From NCBI GenBank assembly GCA_947174295.1, contig CAMWIG010000154.1:1-5231 (forward strand): DNA of 5,231 nucleotides, written 5' to 3'. This DNA is from an uncultured Alistipes sp. GTDB lineage: Bacteria > Bacteroidota > Bacteroidia > Bacteroidales > Rikenellaceae. Position 1 is the first letter of the stretch. Every line of letters begins with the position of its first letter. This document shows, in pieces, positions 1 through 5,231 of this stretch. The notes beneath the pieces are model-generated. The model worked only from the letters and a program-made list of their open reading frames with translations. It had not been told where the DNA came from and did not search any database. The position numbers and the translations under genes were made by a program.

Positions 1-2107
1 GTACGAGGGTCAGTACATCGCAATCGAGAATGTGCAGATTGCCGAATCCGATCTTGCCAAAACTTTCGTCGTGGACGCAAAGCATACGTCGATCAACGCC
101 CAGACGAAGGACGGCAAGGCATTCGTAATCTTCTCGTCTTCCTATGCTACTTACGGTGCGACTTCCGTTCCGCAGGGTTCGGGTACGTTGAAGGGTATCG
201 GCTCGATTAACAACGGCAATTTGCAGATTATCTTCGCTCAGAACAGCGACTACGCAGATCTGACCGGCGAGCGTTTCGCAATCGAGGCAAGCGCCGTTAC
301 CATCGATAAGATTACGATGGCAGGTGCTTACGAGGTGAAAGACGCCGTTGTCGCAGCTACATATGCGCGCGGTTTCCTTATCGAGGATGCTACGGGCGAA
401 ATCCTGGTTTATACGGGTGCTACCGTAGGCGTAGGTGACAAAATAGATATCAGCGGTACCGTATCCGCATACGGCGGTCTGTTGCAGTTCAGCGGTTCGG
501 ATTTGGCGATTGAGAAGACCGGCACGGCTACTCCCAAGGTACGCACGGCTGTCGAGCTCGACGGCGCAGGTCTCGATGCTCTGTTGAAGGCCATCAAGAT
601 CGAGTACGTTAAGTATAAGGGTACTTTGATTGTTGAAGGCAGCTACTATAATATCGAGGTTGCCGGCACTTCCAACCGCGGTTCGATTCAGTATCCTACC
701 GACGAGATGAAGACTTCGCTCGACGCTCTGAAAAATCATGTCATCGAAGTCGAGGGCTTCGCTATCGGTTCTGCTTCGAGCGGTTCGATTCTGAACACCA
801 TGGCTGTCAAAGTTTCCGATACCGGCGAGCAGCCCGTCAACCCCAACCCCAGCGATGCCGATGTCATTATAGATTTCACGGCGCAGGGTTATGCGAATCA
901 GGCGGATGTTGCCACTTTGACTCAGGACGGCATTACGCTGACGTTCGATGCCGGCGGCAATAGCAACGGTACCAAGTTCTACACTTCGGGCAATGCTTTG
1001 CGTATGTATGCGCAGAATAGCATGAAGGTGTCGGGTGCAACGATGACGAAGATCGAGCTCGTGTTCGCCTCGACCGATAAAACTGGCACTCCTGCAAACG
1101 ACAATGAAATTACGACCGATAAGGCTACTTATGTCGAACCTGCATGGTCGGGCGAGGCTGACGATGTGACCTTTACTATTGCTGCGACTCGTTCCAACGG
1201 TTCGACGGGCGGTCATCGTCGTCTTACGAAGGTGCTGATTACCCTGAAAGAGGGTGGCAGCGTAACTCCCGCCGATCCGACCATTTCGGCCGCTTCGAGC
1301 CTGTCGTTCGTTGCAGCCGGTGAGAGCAAGGAGCTTTCTTACACCGCTGCCAACCTCGGCGAGAACAACGTTTACGCCAAGATCGAGGGTGCGGATGCCG
1401 CTCAGTTCTCCGTTACCGCTCCGGCTAACGGCAAGGTTACCGTAACGGCTGCGGCAAACGAGACCGAGACTGCCAAGAGTGCGACTCTGGTTCTGTATGT
1501 AGCTGCTTCCGAGGGCGGTGCGGCCGTTGTTTCGGCAAATGTGGCTCTGTCTCAGGCTGCCAAGCCTTCGCAGAGCGGCAATGCCAAGACTCTGACGATT
1601 TCGCGTTCGACTATCGATACGAGCGAGTGGACTGTGAACGGTTACGGTGCGCAGAACACGACGAACCTTGACACATACATGAAGTGGGCGATCGATGGCA
1701 TCGACTTTATCGGCGCCAAGCTTTGCCTGCCGACTGTCAGTGGCGATTGGGCGAAGGTGAACGCATTCCAAGGTCAGGGCAATGCTACTGACAATGCGAA
1801 GACCTGCCGTTTGGGTAATACCGTTTCGATGGGCAAGATTACGAAAATTACCGTGGTATCCTATGGTACTACCTACACGCCCAACTTCAATCTTGCGGTC
1901 GGTAACGAGCAGATTGTCGGAACGACCATTCCGTCGAATATGGTAAGTGCTGAGAATATGGAGCAGAGCGTGGAGGAACTGACCGACCCCGCTTTGAAGA
2001 AGTACACCAATGTGTATGTTCCCACGACCGATGCCGGTTTCTTCGCAATTTATAAGAATACTTCCGGCGCGTTGTATTTCAGCGATATTATCGTCGAGTA
2101 CGAGTAG
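1..2107 (+). CDS. Extracellular multidomain protein with OB-fold-like (DUF5689/YhcR-type) and BACON-like domains, 5'-truncated
   Basis: The reading frame is open from the window edge (first full codon at base 2) to TAG at 2105-2107. This gives 701 visible residues, and the true start and any signal peptide lie upstream. Residues about 1-100 resemble the end of a DUF5689-type OB-fold. Residues about 103-275 form a second OB-fold-like unit with the signature GFLIEDATGEILVYTG (124-139) and GDKIDISGTVSAYGGL (145-160), the pattern seen in YhcR-type OB-folds. After a Pro/Asn linker, residues 288-418 match a beta-sandwich common in Bacteroidales surface proteins (IDFTAQGYAN start, GGHRRLTKV near the end). 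Residues about 426-520 are BACON-like, ending LSQAA. Residues 529-701 form a C-terminal domain I do not recognise, with two cysteines (C575, C602) that could form a disulfide. No catalytic motif and no obvious type IX sorting tail are visible. A binding or scaffold role at the cell surface is inferred, and nucleic-acid binding is possible but unproven. An intrinsic terminator follows the gene. Confidence 0.8.
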   Translation, partial: YEGQYIAIENVQIAESDLAKTFVVDAKHTSINAQTKDGKAFVIFSSSYATYGATSVPQGSGTLKGIGSINNGNLQIIFAQNSDYADLTGERFAIEASAVTIDKITMAGAYEVKDAVVAATYARGFLIEDATGEILVYTGATVGVGDKIDISGTVSAYGGLLQFSGSDLAIEKTGTATPKVRTAVELDGAGLDALLKAIKIEYVKYKGTLIVEGSYYNIEVAGTSNRGSIQYPTDEMKTSLDALKNHVIEVEGFAIGSASSGSILNTMAVKVSDTGEQPVNPNPSDADVIIDFTAQGYANQADVATLTQDGITLTFDAGGNSNGTKFYTSGNALRMYAQNSMKVSGATMTKIELVFASTDKTGTPANDNEITTDKATYVEPAWSGEADDVTFTIAATRSNGSTGGHRRLTKVLITLKEGGSVTPADPTISAASSLSFVAAGESKELSYTAANLGENNVYAKIEGADAAQFSVTAPANGKVTVTAAANETETAKSATLVLYVAASEGGAAVVSANVALSQAAKPSQSGNAKTLTISRSTIDTSEWTVNGYGAQNTTNLDTYMKWAIDGIDFIGAKLCLPTVSGDWAKVNAFQGQGNATDNAKTCRLGNTVSMGKITKITVVSYGTTYTPNFNLAVGNEQIVGTTIPSNMVSAENMEQSVEELTDPALKKYTNVYVPTTDAGFFAIYKNTSGALYFSDIIVEYE

Positions 2108-2137
2108 TACGGCATAAAAAAGAATTAATCGAATTCC

Positions 2138-2184
2138 AACCACTCATGACGGGGCTCAGTCCCCGTCATGAGATTGGTTTTTTT
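2138..2184 (+). terminator. Strong rho-independent terminator after the OB-fold/BACON gene
   Basis: A perfect 12-bp stem, CTCATGACGGGG (2143-2154) with CCCCGTCATGAG (2161-2172), closes a 6-nt loop (CTCAGT). The stem can be extended by AACCA (2138-2142) pairing with TGGTT (2175-2179) across a 2-nt bulge. It is followed by seven T residues (2178-2184). The position, about 30 nt after the stop codon of the upstream gene, and the architecture are typical of an intrinsic terminator. It should separate this gene from the nuclease gene downstream. An A-run at 2116-2121 on the other side is too far from the stem to make a convincing bidirectional terminator. Confidence 0.9.
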
Positions 2185-2371
2185 AGGAGGATGTTTGCTG
2201 TGCGTGCGGCGCAATGCCCTATCTTTTCGGCGATTGCATGTCGGAAACAGGGCGCGTTCTGGCTTCGCGCGGCGCTGAGACCTTAGAGATGTTTTGCCGA
2301 ACCGATACCGGCAGAACAACAAAAACTATCCGATGTTCGTTTTCTTAGTGAAAACCGATTGAAGACCGAAA
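2185..2371 (+). other. Intergenic leader upstream of the nuclease gene
   Basis: This is 187 bp between the terminator and the nuclease start codon. It must hold the promoter of the nuclease gene if the terminator is efficient, but I found no good match to the Bacteroidota TAnnTTTG/-33 TTTG promoter. A modest hairpin is possible between GCCCT (2216-2220) and AGGGC (2249-2253), with additional TTTC/GAAA pairing inside. The last 50 bases are A-rich, without a Shine-Dalgarno sequence, as is normal in this phylum. No convincing gene is seen here. Confidence 0.5.
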
Positions 2372-3586
2372 ATGAAACTTAGAAATTTCTGCTACTATCT
2401 GTCGCTTGTATGCGCTCTTGCCTTTGCGGCGGTGTCAGTCTCCTGCGGCAGCGACGACGATGTAATGCCCGATGCGAATGCGTATCTCGTATCGTCGACG
2501 GTAATATGCGAAGCTACCGACGTGAAAATCAACGTCGAAGGTTCTTCGAAACTGAAATATACGGCACGAATCACCTCGGGAGAGGATTGGTGCTCGTTCA
2601 GCGTGATGCCCGGAAAAACGGAGACCGAGGGTAATGTCGGCACGGGCTGTTTCGCCTACTTCTCCCGCAACATATCGACCGAAGATCGCTATGCGACATT
2701 CAACATACGATACTCCGACGGCGCGGAGTTCGACCTGCGGCTGACGCAGAGGGCATATTCCGTGTCGGCGACCTACGAACGCGACTGGGTCGAGCAGCCC
2801 GAGTACCGCGTCGACGACGATTATATCTACAAAACCTACTACTCCTATCTTAACATGTCGGGTGCGGCCCGCCCGGTGCGCAACTACTCGGTGTGCTACG
2901 ACCGCAAACGCCTGATTTCCCATTGGGTGGCATATCCCATTCACGACATCTACCTCACACCGAATCTTACCCGCAAGGATTGTTTCGGCTACGACCCCAA
3001 CGACCAGCTGCCGGCGATTCCCATGTCGGAACAGCAGAATATCACGAGCGGTTATGGTACGGGTCGTCACGACCGCGGCCACATGCTGCCCAATGCGTCG
3101 CGAATGAACAACTACGACATAAACGCCATGACATTCTACGCCACCAACATGATGCCGCAAAACAGCAGGCTGAATCAGAGCACGTGGGCATCGCTCGAAG
3201 GCAAGGTGCGCGAAGCGCGTCATTCGGATACCGTCTATGTGGTTGTCGGCACCTATTTCGGCGACAACAGCTACATCACCGACCGCAGCGGCAACCGCAT
3301 CGCCGAGCCGTCGCATGTCTATAAGCTCATGCTTCGTGCGAAGAATAAAATTCCGGCCGGCAAGACCATGGCCGACCTCTCGGCCGACGAGATTATCGCG
3401 ATAGGATTCTGGTTCGCAAATACTACGGCAGGAAACGATGCTACGTGGTCTCAGGCTGCCGTCAGCGTTGCCGACGTGGAGGAGCGCACGGGCTTCACGT
3501 TCTTCCGCAATCTCGATCCCGATGTCGCCGAGCAGGTGAAAAGCCGTTACAGCCTCTCCGACTGGGGTACGCTATTCAGCAATTAG
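2372..3586 (+). CDS. Surface lipoprotein DNA/RNA non-specific endonuclease (DRGH/NUC1 family) with N-terminal BACON-like domain
   Basis: This 404-residue protein should hydrolyse DNA and RNA without strong sequence preference outside the cytoplasm. Residues 1-24 form a hydrophobic signal peptide ending in SVS before C25, read here as a lipoprotein signal. The mature start C-G-S-D-D-D resembles the acidic lipoprotein export signal that sends Bacteroidota lipoproteins to the outer surface. Residues about 37-128 look like a BACON-type beta-sandwich ending in LRLTQRA. Residues about 165-400 form the endonuclease_NS (PF01223) domain. It carries the DRGHM motif at 234-238 with the general base H237, then N259, N268 and E276. 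From my knowledge of Serratia nuclease these match N110, the metal ligand N119 and E127 by spacing. No key residue appears to be missing, so the enzyme is probably active. The ATG at 2372 is chosen because it gives a complete signal peptide at once. A strong terminator upstream suggests its own promoter. The family call is firm, while surface location and physiological substrate are inferred. Confidence 0.93.
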   Translation: MKLRNFCYYLSLVCALAFAAVSVSCGSDDDVMPDANAYLVSSTVICEATDVKINVEGSSKLKYTARITSGEDWCSFSVMPGKTETEGNVGTGCFAYFSRNISTEDRYATFNIRYSDGAEFDLRLTQRAYSVSATYERDWVEQPEYRVDDDYIYKTYYSYLNMSGAARPVRNYSVCYDRKRLISHWVAYPIHDIYLTPNLTRKDCFGYDPNDQLPAIPMSEQQNITSGYGTGRHDRGHMLPNASRMNNYDINAMTFYATNMMPQNSRLNQSTWASLEGKVREARHSDTVYVVVGTYFGDNSYITDRSGNRIAEPSHVYKLMLRAKNKIPAGKTMADLSADEIIAIGFWFANTTAGNDATWSQAAVSVADVEERTGFTFFRNLDPDVAEQVKSRYSLSDWGTLFSN

Positions 3587-3593
3587 GCGAGCC

Positions 3594-3630
3594 GGCGGGA
3601 TGCGACTGTCATTCCTCCCGCCTTTCGCCT
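3594..3630 (+). terminator. Possible weak intrinsic terminator after the nuclease gene
   Basis: GGCGGGA (3594-3600) is complementary to TCCCGCC (3616-3622), giving a 7-bp GC-rich stem with a 15-nt loop that starts 7 nt after the stop codon. It is followed by TTTCGCCTTT, a broken rather than continuous T-run, so termination efficiency is uncertain. The right arm overlaps the first TGTCATTCC repeat unit. Confidence 0.4.
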
Positions 3631-3786
3631 TTCATGCGGAGCGCAGCATGACAGAAAAGATGCGGAGTCGTCTCCGGCTGTCATTCCGAGCCGCAGTCGA
3701 AGAATCGGGCGGCATAGACGGTGGAGTGCAGCGTGAGATGTTTCGCTGCCGCCCGACATGACAAAGCGACGATATATGCGGAGTCG
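3607..3786. repeat. Two tandem palindromic intergenic repeat units (TGTCATTCC...CATGACA)
   Basis: Unit 1 (3607-3653) opens with TGTCATTCC and closes with CATGACA. It contains the inner inverted pair TCATGC (3632-3637) and GCATGA (3646-3651). Unit 2 (3679-3763) opens with TGTCATTCCG and closes with CGACATGACA, so its ends are imperfect inverted repeats. Inside it is a perfect 10-bp inverted pair, TCGGGCGGCA (3705-3714) and TGCCGCCCGA (3747-3756). Each unit is followed within 6-12 nt by the same 11-mer, ATGCGGAGTCG (3660-3670 and 3776-3786). The TGTCATTCCGAGC...GAAGAATC wording resembles dispersed intergenic palindromic repeats I recall from Bacteroidota genomes. No transposase is encoded. A MITE- or REP-like element is the best reading, and an mRNA 3'-end structure is an alternative. 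Confidence 0.65.
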
Positions 3787-3818
3787 GGTGGGGCGGAACG
3801 CCGGAAGCAGGAGAACAC

Positions 3819-3866
3819 ATTATGAAACGATATTTTAAATTATTTATAAACTAAAACCTTTGATTT
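3819..3866 (+). promoter_or_regulatory. AT-rich leader upstream of the EEP gene
   Basis: Roughly 48 bases immediately before the start codon are strongly AT-rich, in sharp contrast to the GC-rich repeat segment before them. Bacteroidota start sites typically sit in such A/T-rich, Shine-Dalgarno-free leaders, so this probably serves translation initiation and may include promoter sequence. A TATTTT element (3831-3836) partly fits the TAnnTTTG -7 consensus, but no -33 partner is evident. The stretch also holds a 10-codon ORF (3822-3854). Confidence 0.35.
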
Positions 3867-4898
3867 ATGAAGAAATTTTTTCTTACGGGCTTGTTCGCCG
3901 CACTGCTTGTGGTGTGTTTCGCGCAGAAACCGTACACGGTAGTCTTCTACAACCTCGAAAATCTCTTCGACACTATCAATGACCCCGAGACCAAGGACGA
4001 GGAGTTCCTTCCCGATGGGGCTCGCCGGTGGAATACCGCGAAGTACAACAAGAAACTCTCGAACATCGAACGCGTGCTGTTCGATATTGCAGCCATTCAG
4101 AAGGAGTTTCCCGCGGTAATCGGCGTTTCGGAGATCGAGAATCGCACGGTGCTCGAAGATTTGATTGCGCAGCCCAAGCTGTCGAAAGGAAACTATCGCA
4201 TCGTTCACTACGACTCGCCCGACGCCCGCGGCGTGGATTGTGCGTTCTTCTACCGTCCCGACCAGTTCAAGTTGGAGGGCAGTGCCGCCATTCCGTTCGT
4301 GATGCCCGGACAGCCCAACTTCCGCACGCGCGACTTCGTGACGATGTGGGGTACTATCGAGGGCGAACCTTTCTTCTTCCTCGTCTCGCACTGGCCGTCG
4401 CGTCTGGGCGGCAAGGATGCTTCGGCTCCCAAGCGTATGGCCGCAGCCGAGCAGTGCCGTCATATCGCCGATTCGGTTCGTTCGGCCAATCCTGCGGTGA
4501 AGGTCGTAATCATGGGCGACCTTAACGACGATGCCACCGACGACAGCGTGGTAATCGGTCTGGGCGCCAAGCGTAAAATCAAGGAGGTAGGTCCCGAGGA
4601 CATGTACAACCCGTTCATCGACATGCTGCGCGCCGGACACGGTACGCTGGCGTATCAGGACGCATGGAACCTGTTCGACAACATCGTAATCTCGGAGAAT
4701 CTCGCGACGGGTTCGACCGGCGAGTTGAAGATTCAGAAGGCCGAGGGCTCGAAGTTCTACGGCAACATCTTCCGCAAGCCCTACATGGTGCAGCGCGAGG
4801 GCCAGTACAAGGGTTATCCGCTCCGCACGTTCGTGGGCACGAATTTCCAGGGCGGCTACTCCGACCACTTCCCCGTCTACATATACATTGCCAAATAA
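3867..4898 (+). CDS. Exported endonuclease/exonuclease/phosphatase (EEP) family protein
   Basis: This 343-residue protein is a metal-dependent phosphoesterase of the DNase I-like fold. The fold covers nucleases, inositol-phosphate phosphatases and sphingomyelinases, so the exact substrate is open. Residues 1-19 form a signal peptide with likely cleavage after FA before Q20. C17 is preceded by two valines and is a poor lipobox, so a soluble periplasmic or secreted protein is favoured. The catalytic set of the fold is visible in order: YNLENLF (28-34), EIEN (89-92, metal-binding Glu), RGVD (121-124), SHWPS (174-178), GDLND (217-221), NLFDNIVIS (268-276) and SDHFPV (332-337) with the D333-H334 pair. 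The length and motifs match the Bacteroidota subgroup Exo_endo_phos_3-like (PF19580). ATG 3867 is followed directly by the MKKFF signal peptide. The next gene begins 16 nt after the stop with no terminator between them, which implies one transcript. The neighbouring non-specific nuclease makes a nucleic-acid substrate plausible. Confidence 0.93.
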   Translation: MKKFFLTGLFAALLVVCFAQKPYTVVFYNLENLFDTINDPETKDEEFLPDGARRWNTAKYNKKLSNIERVLFDIAAIQKEFPAVIGVSEIENRTVLEDLIAQPKLSKGNYRIVHYDSPDARGVDCAFFYRPDQFKLEGSAAIPFVMPGQPNFRTRDFVTMWGTIEGEPFFFLVSHWPSRLGGKDASAPKRMAAAEQCRHIADSVRSANPAVKVVIMGDLNDDATDDSVVIGLGAKRKIKEVGPEDMYNPFIDMLRAGHGTLAYQDAWNLFDNIVISENLATGSTGELKIQKAEGSKFYGNIFRKPYMVQREGQYKGYPLRTFVGTNFQGGYSDHFPVYIYIAK

Positions 4899-4914
4899 CA
4901 CTTAATATAATTGT

Positions 4915-5231
4915 ATGAAACTGAAATCTCTACTCATTCTGACGTTCACTCTTCTTTCGGCGGCTGCATTCGCGCAGAACGGCGGAGTCAAGGGTAAGGT
5001 CGTTTCGCGCAACGGTCGCGAAGCCCTCGGAAACGTTACGGTGAAGATCGCGCAGACGGGCCAGACCGTCACGACCGACCGCAACGGCAACTTCGTGTTC
5101 GAGGATTTGGAAAAAGGCACCTATTCGCTGTCGTTCTCGGCTCAGGAGTTCGAGGACCTCGACATCATGGTGCGTGTGGACAACGCGATGAAGGACATCA
5201 ATTCGGTCATCATCGTGCCGTCGTCGGCCAC
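4915..5231 (+). CDS. Secreted protein with carboxypeptidase-regulatory-like domain, probable TonB-dependent receptor N-terminus, 3'-truncated
   Basis: The frame runs from ATG 4915 through the window end, giving 105 full codons. Residues 1-20 are a clear signal peptide (MKLKSLLILT..., cleavage after AAAFA before Q21-N22). Residues about 23-101 match the carboxypeptidase-regulatory-like beta-sandwich (CarbopepD_reg families). The supporting pattern is GKVVSRNGREALGNVTVKI, TTDRNGNFVFEDLEKGTYSL and a following hydrophobic strand. In Bacteroidota this domain most often sits at the N-terminus of SusC/RagA-like TonB-dependent receptors or other outer-membrane barrels, but no plug or barrel is inside the window. 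A different surface protein therefore remains possible. The gene follows the EEP gene by 16 nt and is probably co-transcribed, suggesting that the nuclease-like enzyme and this outer-membrane protein work together. The start is supported by the signal peptide and the AT-rich leader. Confidence 0.75.
   Translation, partial: MKLKSLLILTFTLLSAAAFAQNGGVKGKVVSRNGREALGNVTVKIAQTGQTVTTDRNGNFVFEDLEKGTYSLSFSAQEFEDLDIMVRVDNAMKDINSVIIVPSSA

Noticed and set aside
2191..2286. A 31-codon ORF (MFAVRAAQCP...) preceded by a perfect AGGAGG
   Set aside because: The AGGAGG directly abuts the ATG with zero spacing, Bacteroidota rarely use Shine-Dalgarno sequences, and the peptide has no signal, domain or convincing composition. 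It lies right after the terminator T-run.
2435..3316. A 293-codon antisense ORF inside the nuclease gene
   Set aside because: It is a shadow of the DRGH nuclease. Its Val/Ala/Arg/His-rich translation shows no domain.
3607..3786. CRISPR array or attachment site suggested by the repeated segments
   Set aside because: There are only two units, of unequal length and with internal palindromes. There are no regular spacers and no cas, integrase or tRNA gene nearby.
3855..3862. AACCTTTG, a near match to the -7 promoter element upstream of the EEP gene
   Set aside because: It is only 4 nt before the start codon, which would need an essentially leaderless or internally started transcript.
3840..4901. 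A 353-codon antisense ORF covering the EEP gene
   Set aside because: The + strand frame carries a signal peptide and a full set of EEP catalytic motifs. The antisense frame is a shadow produced by the GC-rich codon pattern.
4906..4913. TATAATTG, a near match to the Bacteroidota -7 element TAnnTTTG
   Set aside because: It lies one base before the ATG at 4915, so transcription would start inside the coding region. No -33 element was seen.

Overview
The window looks like a chromosomal segment of a Bacteroidota member, most likely order Bacteroidales and possibly an Alistipes-like (Rikenellaceae) gut commensal. That placement is inferred from a moderately GC-rich sequence, BACON-type domains, a lipoprotein with a Cys-Gly-Ser-Asp-Asp-Asp N-terminus, a carboxypeptidase-regulatory-like N-terminal domain following a signal peptide, and AT-rich leaders without Shine-Dalgarno sequences before the last two genes. 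All four genes lie on the + strand.

Layout: (1) 1-2107 is the 3' part of a large extracellular multidomain protein with two OB-fold-like (DUF5689/YhcR-type) domains, a Bacteroidales beta-sandwich domain, a BACON-like domain and an unclassified C-terminal domain. (2) 2108-2371 is an intergenic gap with a very strong intrinsic terminator (about 2138-2184) and about 187 bp of leader. (3) 2372-3586 encodes a lipoprotein nuclease with an N-terminal BACON-like domain and a C-terminal DNA/RNA non-specific endonuclease (DRGH) domain. (4) 3587-3866 is a second gap with a weak terminator-like hairpin, two tandem palindromic repeat units starting TGTCATTCC, and an AT-rich leader. (5) 3867-4898 encodes an exported endonuclease/exonuclease/phosphatase (EEP) family protein. 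(6) 4915-5231 is the start of a secreted protein with a carboxypeptidase-regulatory-like domain, probably a TonB-dependent receptor or related outer-membrane beta-barrel protein. It lies 16 nt after the EEP gene and is probably co-transcribed with it.

Taken together the genes suggest, by inference, a nucleic-acid (or nucleotide/phosphate) acquisition locus: a possible surface binding protein with OB-folds, a surface non-specific nuclease, a periplasmic EEP-type nuclease or phosphodiesterase, and a possible outer-membrane transporter. The individual family assignments for the two nucleases are strong. The functional link between the genes rests on adjacency and domain content only, and the terminators argue for at least two or three transcription units. 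No RNA genes, CRISPR arrays, insertion sequences or phage genes were seen.
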